From contig CALDZS010000306.1 in the NCBI GenBank assembly GCA_937944065.1, positions 1 to 16,171 of the forward strand: 16,171 nt of DNA, given 5' to 3'. Numbering within the stretch: the first letter of the stretch is position 1; the number at the start of each line of letters is the position of its first letter. The stretch is from an uncultured Amylibacter sp. GTDB taxonomy: Bacteria; Pseudomonadota; Alphaproteobacteria; Rhodobacterales; Rhodobacteraceae. The position numbers were made by a program, and so were the translations under genes. Below, piece by piece: positions 1 through 6,670 of the stretch. The notes below the pieces were generated by a model. That model was not told where the DNA came from. It ran no database searches and saw nothing but the letters and a program-made list of their open reading frames with translations.

Positions 1-154
1 GGGGCTATAACCCTTGCGACGTCACATTAGGTTTTGGATGCAGTGGGTTAACACCCCATCTGCATAACTCGCAAAATCAACTGATTGCGGGGGTATCACC
101 CCCCAGAGTACGGGGTAACGCCCGTTCCGACATGAACCGCAAATGGCGGGCCCG
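1..154. repeat. Non-coding stretch with a cluster of short GGG/CCC palindromes
   Basis: I see no convincing gene in positions 1-245. One plus frame is open from position 3 to 353, but it lacks a ribosome-binding site and runs into the hydrolase gene on the other strand, so I treat it as chance. The stretch holds several short inverted repeats with G runs facing C runs around an A/T centre: 2-13 (GGGCTATAACCC), 45-56 (GGGTTAACACCC), 89-103 (GGGGGTATCACCCCC) and 111-124 (CGGGGTAACGCCCG), plus a perfect CGGGCCCG at 147-154. The repeat at 45-56 sits inside a longer stem, ATGCAG at 38-43 pairing with CTGCAT at 60-65. They could be regulator sites for a gene left of the window, or chance in a G/C-run-rich spacer. 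Function unknown. Confidence 0.35.
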
Positions 155-198
155 TCACGCGTTTATCATCAACGCAAATCCCTGTGTAAAAGCAGGCC

Positions 199-233
199 GA
201 AGCCCCTGCAAGCCAACCGGCTTGTGGGGCTTT
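199..233 (-). terminator. Stem-loop just past the hydrolase stop, probable terminator
   Basis: A strong hairpin lies 13 nt beyond the hydrolase stop codon. The arms are 200-214 and 219-232, with loop AACC at 215-218. About 13 base pairs form, interrupted by one bulged T at 207 and one G-U pair. Read on the minus strand, a short U run (187-190) follows about 9 nt after the stem, so it is not a textbook intrinsic terminator, but the position suggests it ends the exporter-hydrolase transcript. Confidence 0.5.
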
Positions 234-245
234 CGTGCTGGGTTT

Positions 246-1034
246 TTACATCGCATCGATGAACGCATAGATGGCCGTCTGGCCTTCGACAGACCAAAGA
301 TCATGATGATGCGCGCCCTGCATCTTTTTAAGAATTTTGGTCGCGGCGGGTGACGCATTGAAAATGGCTTGCCCATCCGAAAACGGAATAACTGCATCAT
401 TGGTGCCATGAATGACAAAGGTTGGAACGCTGACCGATTTTATGTGTGTGGCGCTATCCCAACGTTGATCCAATATCAGACGCACGGGAAAGATTGGCAT
501 TTGGGCGGCAGCGCGGTCGGTGATCGACGTATATGGCGCCTCTAGCACCAGCGCATCTGGTGGATGGGTGGTGGCCAGCTTGATCGCCACACCTGTTCCC
601 AAGCTTTCGCCGTAATAAATCAACGTCCCTTTGACTGTTTTCGCGATCTGATCGCGCAAAAAGGCAGCATCCTTTGTAATCAGCGTTTCGTCGGGCCGTC
701 CTTGCGATCCAGATGAACCGCGATACGCCATCGCAACCACACCGTAGCCACGTCGCGCTAACCGATCAAACCGTTCGGCGCGGCCAGCAAGATTGCCCGC
801 ATTGCCATGGAAATACAGGATCGTTGGTTTGCCTGAATTTGCCTGTCGCGACCATATGACAAGATCAGTTCCGTCAAAGCTCTGGAAAGTTTGTTCGGTA
901 AACCCAGATAGACCTGCCGTCTTGGGCGTCACACGGGTGGCGTCAAACGGGTAAATCAAGCTTTTGCGCGCAAGGTACACCGCGCCAAGCGCGCCGAGAT
1001 AGGCCAGTATAAGAACGGTTAGAAAGTACTTCAT
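246..1034 (-). CDS. Membrane-anchored alpha/beta hydrolase (serine hydrolase, ABHD13/17-like)
   Basis: This 262-aa protein has an N-terminal hydrophobic segment (about residues 3-21), which probably anchors it in the inner membrane or acts as an uncleaved signal. The rest is an alpha/beta hydrolase fold: an oxyanion-hole HGNAGN at 76-81, a nucleophile elbow GESLG with Ser144, a likely acidic residue Asp213 in GTND, and the catalytic His near 243 in GAHHHD. The pattern matches the bacterial relatives of ABHD13/ABHD17 (serine aminopeptidase-type hydrolases), mostly esterases or thioesterases of unknown substrate. The ATG lies 1 nt after the stop of the upstream MFS gene, so the two are almost certainly cotranscribed and perhaps translationally coupled. 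The substrate cannot be told from sequence. A hairpin at 199-233 probably ends the transcript. Family assignment is firm; physiological role is open. Confidence 0.85.
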   Translation of the reverse strand: MKYFLTVLILAYLGALGAVYLARKSLIYPFDATRVTPKTAGLSGFTEQTFQSFDGTDLVIWSRQANSGKPTILYFHGNAGNLAGRAERFDRLARRGYGVVAMAYRGSSGSQGRPDETLITKDAAFLRDQIAKTVKGTLIYYGESLGTGVAIKLATTHPPDALVLEAPYTSITDRAAAQMPIFPVRLILDQRWDSATHIKSVSVPTFVIHGTNDAVIPFSDGQAIFNASPAATKILKKMQGAHHHDLWSVEGQTAIYAFIDAM

Positions 1035-1035
1035 A

Positions 1036-2268
1036 TCAGACTGGATCGATTGCGACTTGGCCGGCCAAAAGGCGTTCTAAACGGACGGTATACAGCGCGA
1101 TGGCAAAGCTTATGAATGAGGCAAAGATCATGAAGGCGACCAAACTGCGGGCATCCGCACTTCCAGATAATATGAAACCTGAAATACCAGAAAATCCGGC
1201 ACCGATGAATGTCATCAATGCTCCGCCCAAGCCAGCCGCAGATCCCGCCAACTTTGGATTAATCTCTAGCATCCCTGCATTGGCATTTGGCAAGACCATG
1301 CCGTTGCCAAGGCCGATAAAAAGCGTGAAGGCAAAAAAGCTGAGTGGATGGGTAGCGCCCATACTCAACACGACCAAACAGGTGATCAAGGGAAGCAGCG
1401 TTGTCAGGCAGCCGATGATCATCATACGTTCGACCCCAACAGTGGTGGAAAAACGCCCGCTGAGCCCGTTACCGATAATATATCCAGTGGGCGTGATCAT
1501 CAGGCAATATCCAACCGCCTGCGGCGACAGTCCGTACACGTTTGCGCCAATAAACGGGGCGGCGCCCAAATACGCAAAAAAGGTGGCAGCGGCAAAGGCG
1601 GCTGCCATCGCATAGCCCCAGAACCGACGAGAGCGTAGCAAAGTGGGATATGATCTGAACTGCTGGGTGAAAGAAGAGTTCTGAAATTTGTTCGTCTCGC
1701 CCATATCGAAAAAACAAATCACCAGCCCGAATAAGGCGATGATGCCCAGCAGATGAAAGTTTGCCTGCCAGCCGAAATGTGTCCCGACATATCCGCCAAT
1801 CGCTGGTGACATCATGGGGGCCAAGGCCATCGCCATGGTGATGTAACCGATCATACTGGCCGCTTTGTTGCGCGATACCAGATCGCGCACGGTCGCACGT
1901 GCAATGACCATGCCAGACGCAATGGACGCTTGCAGGGCGCGGAAAAACAAAAACCATCCAAGAGATGTGGACATGGCAGCCCCAAATGCAGCGAAGACAA
2001 AGACCGCAATCGATCCCAGCATCACGGCCCGCCTGCCGAACCTGTCCGACAGCGGCCCTGTAAGCAATTGTAAGATTGCGGTTAACACCAGATACCCGCT
2101 GACTGTCAGTTGCATCACACCAAAGGACGTGCTGAAATAATCAGCCATCGCGGGCAGGCTGGGCAAAAAGATGTTCATCGGAACTGAAGAGACCGCAGCA
2201 ATGATCACCAACGTCGCCAGCTTGGGTGGCGTTGTGCGGTCAAAAAAAACAGAAGGTTGTTGGGTCAT
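1036..2268 (-). CDS. Bcr/CflA-family multidrug efflux MFS transporter
   Basis: This 410-aa protein has about twelve hydrophobic segments, the usual size for a 12-TM major facilitator. The loop after TM2 carries motif A (GPLSDRFGRR, residues 71-80), and TM4 begins at an Arg (R110) followed by a segment ending near IARATVRDL, as in drug:proton antiporters. TM5 carries the antiporter-type motif C (APMMSPAIGGYVG). These features, and the start PMNIFLPSLPAMA in TM1, fit the Bcr/CflA subfamily, which exports bicyclomycin, chloramphenicol or similar small molecules with proton antiport. The substrate is unknown. The ATG at 2268 follows an A/T-rich leader with no strong Shine-Dalgarno, so the start is likely but not certain. 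It is the first gene of a two-gene unit with the hydrolase. A palindrome at 2289-2304 lies 21 nt upstream and may be an operator. Confidence 0.88.
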   Translation of the reverse strand: MTQQPSVFFDRTTPPKLATLVIIAAVSSVPMNIFLPSLPAMADYFSTSFGVMQLTVSGYLVLTAILQLLTGPLSDRFGRRAVMLGSIAVFVFAAFGAAMSTSLGWFLFFRALQASIASGMVIARATVRDLVSRNKAASMIGYITMAMALAPMMSPAIGGYVGTHFGWQANFHLLGIIALFGLVICFFDMGETNKFQNSSFTQQFRSYPTLLRSRRFWGYAMAAAFAAATFFAYLGAAPFIGANVYGLSPQAVGYCLMITPTGYIIGNGLSGRFSTTVGVERMMIIGCLTTLLPLITCLVVLSMGATHPLSFFAFTLFIGLGNGMVLPNANAGMLEINPKLAGSAAGLGGALMTFIGAGFSGISGFILSGSADARSLVAFMIFASFISFAIALYTVRLERLLAGQVAIDPV

Positions 2269-2288
2269 TCTATTTAAAGATATTGAAA

Positions 2289-2304
2289 CAGGACACTTGT
2301 CCAG
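2289..2304. promoter_or_regulatory. Palindrome upstream of the exporter gene, possible operator
   Basis: CAGGACACTTGTCCAG is a 16-bp inverted repeat with one mismatched pair: GGACA, a 2-nt centre, then TGTCC. It lies in the 155-bp divergent gap between the MFS exporter and the 116-aa gene, 21 nt before the exporter start. On the minus strand a TATAAC hexamer around 2313-2318 could be a -10, which would put the palindrome at the transcription start. That layout suits a TetR- or MarR-type repressor, but no regulator gene lies next to it. This is inference from symmetry and position only. Confidence 0.3.
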
Positions 2305-2423
2305 ATGAAATTGGTTATAGATCGTGACAGTATGCAGCCCCTAAATCAGATAGCCAAAATATCCTGTTCTATTCAGTCGGAAATCAGGTATGTGGTTGGC
2401 AACAACTTGGAAAGGTCAGTCTT

Positions 2424-2774
2424 ATGAAAAAGCATCGTGGTTTCCCATCCCGTCTGCCCAGTTCAGATTTTCAGTTTACGATCAGACGTGCGCACAAGGC
2501 CGGTCCGACGCCGCTGAAAGCACGAGAGCGGTATGCCGATAGGCGCAATGCGGACCTGATCGCGGACGAGGCATTTCTAAAAGCGCTGATAGATCAGTTT
2601 GGCGAAGAACCGTTTGAACGCGGAAATCTTGATGCAGGACGGTTGAATTGGTTGCTGGGCCGAGAGGTCGAAATGGTTGATAAACCGTTCGATCCAGTCA
2701 GTTATGAAGCATTGCTTCGGGTCAATATGGCCAAGGCTATGGTCAGTTTCCCTGACATTTTTCGCGACGACTAG
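2424..2774 (+). CDS. Small hypothetical protein, 116 aa
   Basis: I do not recognise this protein. It is a plausible real gene: ATG at 2424 is preceded by GGAAAGG at 2409-2415 with an 8-nt spacer, and the ORF fills the space between a divergent exporter and a strong stem-loop. The N-terminal 45 residues are basic (many Lys and Arg), and the rest is acidic and predicted helical (ADEAFLKALIDQFGEE, then GRLNWLLGREVEMV). There are no Cys residues, no signal peptide and no membrane segment, so it is probably cytoplasmic. It stands alone on its strand: the next plus-strand gene, prpE, starts 411 bp downstream, beyond an intrinsic terminator. The charge layout could suit binding to nucleic acid or ribosomes, but that is a guess. 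Confidence 0.6.
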   Translation: MKKHRGFPSRLPSSDFQFTIRRAHKAGPTPLKARERYADRRNADLIADEAFLKALIDQFGEEPFERGNLDAGRLNWLLGREVEMVDKPFDPVSYEALLRVNMAKAMVSFPDIFRDD

Positions 2775-2783
2775 GTGCGGAAT

Positions 2784-2830
2784 AGGCGAGGTTTTGCCGT
2801 TCCATGCAACCGTATGGCGGCAACTCGCCT
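2784..2830 (+). other. Long imperfect stem-loop after the 116-aa gene
   Basis: Three nested arms pair: 2784-2790 (AGGCGAG) with 2824-2830 (CTCGCCT), 2794-2799 (TTGCCG) with 2818-2823 (CGGCAA), and 2802-2805 (CCAT) with 2814-2817 (ATGG). This gives 17 base pairs with two small left-hand bulges and an 8-nt loop. It starts 9 nt after the stop codon of the 116-aa gene. No T run follows on either strand, so it is not a standard intrinsic terminator. It may protect the mRNA 3' end or act as a Rho-assisted stop. Confidence 0.5.
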
Positions 2831-2879
2831 AAAATTAAAGCTAATCTTTTTATGCGTTTGCGAAACACAAATCGGCTGG

Positions 2880-3075
2880 ATAGGCTTTGATCAAGCGAGG
2901 TTATTGGCGCGGTTGTACTCCCCCGCATGACTGTCCCAGATACCTCACCCGCGGTTGTTGGTACCGTAGTTAAATTTATTTGGCTGAACTCCATCATGTG
3001 GAACAGGGTTAAGTCTAACCTGTTTCGTTTCCCCTCTACTGGCCTTGCTGTGCTGATGCAGAGCAAGGCCTTTTT
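2880..3075 (+). ncRNA. Candidate small RNA ending in an intrinsic terminator
   Basis: The stretch 2775-3185 (411 bp) contains no convincing gene. Near its right end lie two successive hairpins on the plus strand: 3002-3024 (AACAGG/CCTGTT and TTA/TAA around AGTC, with one bulged G) and the terminator 3041-3070 followed by T5. No gene on that strand ends just before it; the nearest stop is 270 nt upstream and already has its own stem-loop. A separate short transcript ending at about 3075 would explain this. The 5' end is unknown; 2880 is a guess. A 54-codon ATG frame (2927-3091) exists but has no Shine-Dalgarno and reads through the terminator. No known RNA family was recognised. Confidence 0.3.
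3041..3075 (+). terminator. Intrinsic terminator, 9-bp stem plus T5
   Basis: GGCCTTGCT (3041-3049) pairs perfectly with AGCAAGGCC (3062-3070) around a 12-nt loop, and TTTTT follows at 3071-3075. This is a classic Rho-independent terminator for plus-strand transcription. It lies 110 nt before prpE, so it separates prpE from whatever is transcribed upstream. It could instead be a conditional attenuator in a long prpE leader. Confidence 0.8.
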
Positions 3076-3092
3076 CATGCGCGCCCGCTAAC

Positions 3093-3150
3093 TGCGACAT
3101 ATTATTTGTTGTCAAAATCCCTAAGGTCTAGCACTGTGCAGAATGTCGCA
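3093..3150. promoter_or_regulatory. Split inverted repeat TGCGACAT/ATGTCGCA around the prpE promoter region
   Basis: TGCGACAT (3093-3100) and its exact reverse complement ATGTCGCA (3143-3150) lie 42 bp apart, ending 35 bp before the prpE start. A weak promoter-like pair, TTGTTG at 3107-3112 and TAGCAC at 3129-3134 (17 bp apart, allowing one base of uncertainty), would fall between the arms. They could be half-sites of a regulator that loops or brackets the promoter, or arms of a leader-RNA stem. Evidence is the exact 8-bp match and its position only. Confidence 0.3.
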
Positions 3151-3185
3151 TCGCGGCACTTTCGACAAATCCACAAGGGGCACTC

Positions 3186-5078
3186 ATGACGTACGCAGGC
3201 ATTTATTCGCAAAGCAAAGAAAACCCAGAGAAGTTTTGGATGGGTGCGGCGAAAGGTATTGATTGGATCAAAGCACCTACAAAGGCGCTGTCAGATGATC
3301 GCGCCCCGTTTTATGAATGGTATGCTGATGGTGTGGTGAACGGGTGCTACAACGCGGTTGATCGCCATGTAGAGGCTGGCAATGGGGATCGCACCGCGAT
3401 TATCTATGACAGCCCGATTACCGAAAGCCAAAGCAAGGTCAGTTATGCAGAATTGCAGGACAAGACTGCAATGCTGGCGGGTGCGCTAGCCGCACGTGGA
3501 TTGGTCAAAGGCGACCGTGTCATTATCTATATGCCGATGATACCAGAGGCGTTGGTTGCAATGCTGGCCTGCGCACGGTTGGGCCTGATCCATTCGGTGG
3601 TGTTTGGTGGGTTTGCTGCGAACGAGCTGGCAACACGCATCAATGATTGCACACCCAAGGCAATACTTGCCGCATCCTGCGGGATCGAACCATCACGCGT
3701 TATCGAATACAAACCCTTGATCGACGCCGCGATAGAGCTGGCTGATCACAAGCCAGAATTGACCGTTGTATATCAACGTGAACAGGCTGTGGCCGATTTA
3801 AGCATGGCTCGCGATCAGGACTGGAACGAGTTTCAAGCGGGCGTTGAACCAGCCGCTTGTGTGCCTGTTAACGGGTCTGACCCTGCCTATATCTTGTATA
3901 CATCTGGAACGACCGGCGCGCCAAAAGGCGTCGTGCGCCCCACGGCGGGTCATCTGGTGGCGATGAACTGGACGATGAAGAATGTTTACAATGTCGATCC
4001 CGGCGATGTGTTCTGGGCAGCATCCGATGTGGGGTGGGTCGTTGGCCATTCCTATATCTGTTACGCGCCATTGATCCACGGAAACACCACCGTGATGTTT
4101 GAAGGCAAACCAATTGGCACCCCGGATGCGGGCACATTTTGGCGCGTGATAGAAGAGCATAATGTTAAGGTGCTGTTCACCGCACCCACAGCGTTTCGCG
4201 CGATCAAACGCGTTGATCCAAAAGGTGAGTTTTTTGCGAAATATGACCTATCTTGCTTGGACAGCTTGTTCTTGGCTGGCGAACGCGCTGACCCTGATAC
4301 CATTGAGTGGGCGCAAAAACACCTGGGTGTACCTGTGATAGATCATTGGTGGCAGACTGAAACAGGTTATGCGATTGCGGCAAACCCGATGGGGATTGAA
4401 CAGATGCCAGTTAAACTCGGCTCGCCTGCAATGCCAATGCCTGGATATGATGTGCAAATTTTAAGCGATGAGGGGCATCCATTGCCAGCAGGTGAATTGG
4501 GTGCGATCGTCATAAAACTACCCTTACCGCCAGGGACGTTATCGACATTGTGGAACGCTGATGAACGGTACCAAAGTTCTTACCTAGACGCATTCCCAGG
4601 ATATTACGAAACTGGTGATGCGGGCATGGTGGACGAAGACGGGTATCTTTACATCATGGCGCGCACCGACGATGTGATCAACGTCGCAGGGCACCGTTTG
4701 TCGACAGGACAAATGGAAGAGATTCTGGCATCGCATCCTGACGTGGCAGAATGTGCGGTAATCGGCGTTGCCGATGCGCTTAAGGGCCAACTACCAATGG
4801 GGTTTGTCTGCCTAAATTCTGGTGTCGACCGGCCAGAGGAAGAGATCATCACTGAATGCGTCGGACTGGTGCGTTCCAAAATCGGTGCGGTTGCGGCATT
4901 CAAACTGGCCACGGTCGTTGATCGTCTGCCGAAGACGCGGTCTGGCAAAGTTTTGCGCGGCATCATGGCCAAAATTGCGGATGGTACAGATTGGAAAATG
5001 CCAGCGACCATCGACGATCCCGCGATCTTGGACGAGATTAAAACCGCTGTTCAAAAGCTAGGGTATGCCAAATCATAA
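3186..5078 (+). CDS. prpE: Propionyl-CoA synthetase (propionate--CoA ligase)
   Basis: PrpE activates propionate to propionyl-CoA with ATP and CoA, via an acyl-adenylate, in the cytoplasm. At 630 aa it matches the usual PrpE length. Adenylate-forming motifs are all present: P-loop YTSGTTGAPKG at 238-248, the WWQTETG motif at 388-394, the aspartate of YETGDAG, and the C-terminal TRSGK with the catalytic (acetylatable) lysine at 588. PrpE rather than Acs is indicated by the length, the VIEYKPLIDAAIELADHKP stretch and GVVRPTAGH after the P-loop, which are characteristic of PrpE; acetate may be a side substrate. ATG at 3186 has AAGGGG at 3175-3180. It has its own leader after a terminator, with a split inverted repeat just upstream. 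Genes for propionyl-CoA carboxylase or methylcitrate cycle are not in the window. A structured 68-bp gap separates it from the kinase gene. Confidence 0.92.
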   Translation: MTYAGIYSQSKENPEKFWMGAAKGIDWIKAPTKALSDDRAPFYEWYADGVVNGCYNAVDRHVEAGNGDRTAIIYDSPITESQSKVSYAELQDKTAMLAGALAARGLVKGDRVIIYMPMIPEALVAMLACARLGLIHSVVFGGFAANELATRINDCTPKAILAASCGIEPSRVIEYKPLIDAAIELADHKPELTVVYQREQAVADLSMARDQDWNEFQAGVEPAACVPVNGSDPAYILYTSGTTGAPKGVVRPTAGHLVAMNWTMKNVYNVDPGDVFWAASDVGWVVGHSYICYAPLIHGNTTVMFEGKPIGTPDAGTFWRVIEEHNVKVLFTAPTAFRAIKRVDPKGEFFAKYDLSCLDSLFLAGERADPDTIEWAQKHLGVPVIDHWWQTETGYAIAANPMGIEQMPVKLGSPAMPMPGYDVQILSDEGHPLPAGELGAIVIKLPLPPGTLSTLWNADERYQSSYLDAFPGYYETGDAGMVDEDGYLYIMARTDDVINVAGHRLSTGQMEEILASHPDVAECAVIGVADALKGQLPMGFVCLNSGVDRPEEEIITECVGLVRSKIGAVAAFKLATVVDRLPKTRSGKVLRGIMAKIADGTDWKMPATIDDPAILDEIKTAVQKLGYAKS

Positions 5079-5096
5079 CGCCTAGCTAGAATTGCA

Positions 5097-5140
5097 AAAA
5101 TCCTGCATTTGTGCAAACTACCATTTGCACCAAGGATTTT
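5097..5140 (+). promoter_or_regulatory. Hairpin that buries the kinase ribosome-binding site
   Basis: Between prpE and the kinase gene, AAAATCC (5097-5103) pairs with GGATTTT (5134-5140), TT (5108-5109) with AA (5132-5133), and GTGCAAA (5111-5117) with TTTGCAC (5124-5130) around loop CTACCA. That is 16 base pairs with one 4-nt bulge and one mismatch. The kinase Shine-Dalgarno AAGGA (5132-5136) lies wholly in the 3' arm. The structure could hold kinase translation down, weaken read-through from prpE, or both. The TTTGTGCAAA at its core also resembles the TTTGCAAA sites of short-chain acyl-CoA regulators (ScfR/RamB type), an alternative DNA-level reading. Confidence 0.45.
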
Positions 5141-5146
5141 GGACTG

Positions 5147-6670
5147 ATGGCTAAGAGCAAAAAAGTAGGCACGCACGAGATGGCCGCACAGCCATTGATC
5201 ACGCATGACCTGCAATCTGCCTTGGCGGACGTCATAAACGGTCTGGAATTGGTGGACAAAGCCAGCTTGTCGCCAGATGCTTTGATGCATGTCGAACGTG
5301 CAATTGCGTCCAGCCATACGCTGGCCGATTTGATGGATCGATTAAGCAACAGTCTGATGGGGCACGATACCGATTTGGCCACGGAAAACCGCGCTTTTCA
5401 ATTTGCCCCTTTTATTGCCAACATAGAACGCCGCTGGACCAGTCGCGCCAAAGCGAAATCTGTGGGCTTTAAGATTTCTATATCTGATGACCTGCCCGAG
5501 AAAATTGGACTGGATCGCACATCTCTGGATCGCATCTTGTCGAACTTGATCGAGAACGGTCTGAAATTTTGTGATGATGGTGATGTCTTGTTGGACATCG
5601 GCCTAAGCCATGACAATGATCTATTGTTTGTGGTTCGTGACCAAGGCCCAGGATTTAGTAAAGACGCTATTAAATCGCTGTTCGAATATAAAGGCAGACC
5701 AGAAAACTCGCCCAAAAAAGGATCAGGGCTGGGGCTGCATATTGCCAAACGGCTGGTCAATCAGATGGACGGTAAGATTGAGGTGTTTAATCAGCAGATC
5801 GGAGCGTTGGTGTCGTTTGAAATACCAGCCAGCAGTTGGTTTGTTACTCACAGCAAACAACTGCCACAGACACTGTCGTCAAGCTTGGTTGGTGCCAAGA
5901 TTTTATTGGCAGAAGACAATGCAACCAGCCAAATGGTGCTAAGTAAGATGCTTGAAGGGTTTGGCGCAATACTGACCGTTGTCGATAATGGGATTGATGC
6001 GTTGGCAGCCCTTAGCGAACACGCCTTTGATCTGGCTGTGTTGGATATTGAAATGCCCGGCATACTTGGTACCGATGTTATCATGAAGGTTCGCAAACTG
6101 GACGGGGTCAAGGCAGATATCCCTATTCTGGTGGTATCCGCCTATGTCATGCCAGGGGACCGAGAAAAGACCATGTTGGCGGGCGCCGATCATATCGTCA
6201 CAAAACCAATTCGTGACATGATAAAGTTCAAATTAACTTTGGAGGAAACCATTACGGGGCGCCGTGGTCAAAACACCTTGGGCGCAACTTATCAGAAAGC
6301 GCCAACTGACACCAAGATGATTGATCGCAGCGTCTTTGAAACTTTGGTCTCTGCAGTGGGGCGCGATAATATGACAGAGCTTATCGCCAAAATCCAAAAC
6401 GACTTGAAATCGGTGCAAACCGCCATGACTGACTTTATTGCAAAACTGGCCACCGAGGGCATTCGGGCCCAAACCCACATACTCGTCTCTGTCGCGGGTG
6501 CGGTTGGTGCGCTAAATTTACAGGCTACGGCGGAAAAGTTAAACCATGCCGCCAACCAAAATCAACATCCAGAGATGAAAAGCCTGTACGTCATTTGCGA
6601 CAATCAATTAACGCATTTGCGTGCCGAGCTGGCAACGCTTGCAGAAACTGAATTTGGCACACCGAAATGA
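5147..6670 (+). CDS. Soluble hybrid histidine kinase with receiver and Hpt domains
   Basis: I choose ATG 5147 (507 aa) because AAGGA lies 10 nt upstream; an earlier GTG at 5111 has no ribosome-binding site. Domains in order: a HisKA-like dimerisation helix pair (about 15-70) with probable phospho-His20 in THDLQSAL; a HATPase (about 85-228) with N box NLIENGLKF (Asn137), G1 DQGPGF (165-170) and G2 GSGLGL (192-197); a receiver (about 250-365) with Glu256-Asp257, phosphoacceptor Asp300 (LAVLDIEMPG), Ser331 and Lys353; and an Hpt-like helical domain (about 395-500) with His444 in THILVSVAG. The Hpt lacks the usual Lys after HxL. There is no sensor, PAS or membrane segment, so the input is unknown and must be intracellular or supplied by a partner. 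It overlaps the next gene by ATGA. The likely phosphorelay is His20 to Asp300 to His444 to Asp52 of the next protein. Confidence 0.85.
   Translation: MAKSKKVGTHEMAAQPLITHDLQSALADVINGLELVDKASLSPDALMHVERAIASSHTLADLMDRLSNSLMGHDTDLATENRAFQFAPFIANIERRWTSRAKAKSVGFKISISDDLPEKIGLDRTSLDRILSNLIENGLKFCDDGDVLLDIGLSHDNDLLFVVRDQGPGFSKDAIKSLFEYKGRPENSPKKGSGLGLHIAKRLVNQMDGKIEVFNQQIGALVSFEIPASSWFVTHSKQLPQTLSSSLVGAKILLAEDNATSQMVLSKMLEGFGAILTVVDNGIDALAALSEHAFDLAVLDIEMPGILGTDVIMKVRKLDGVKADIPILVVSAYVMPGDREKTMLAGADHIVTKPIRDMIKFKLTLEETITGRRGQNTLGATYQKAPTDTKMIDRSVFETLVSAVGRDNMTELIAKIQNDLKSVQTAMTDFIAKLATEGIRAQTHILVSVAGAVGALNLQATAEKLNHAANQNQHPEMKSLYVICDNQLTHLRAELATLAETEFGTPK

Noticed and set aside
3..353. Plus-strand frame open from position 3 to 353, with an ATG at 132
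   Set aside because: No ribosome-binding site, no recognisable protein, and its second half is antisense to the well-supported hydrolase gene.
2743..3078. 111-aa minus-strand frame over the prpE upstream region
   Set aside because: It overlaps the 116-aa gene and covers the terminator; no homology or ribosome-binding site is apparent.
2927..3091. 54-codon ATG frame upstream of prpE as a small protein
   Set aside because: No Shine-Dalgarno before the ATG, and it reads through both hairpins and the U tract of a strong terminator; the structure explains the DNA better.
2775..3185. tRNA, SRP RNA or 6S RNA in the 411-bp gap
   Set aside because: I looked for cloverleaf arms, an SRP tetraloop core and a long 6S-type rod and saw none; only two hairpins with a terminator are supported.
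5111..5146. Upstream GTG start for the histidine kinase
   Set aside because: No ribosome-binding site, and it lies within the hairpin; ATG 5147 has AAGGA at a workable distance.
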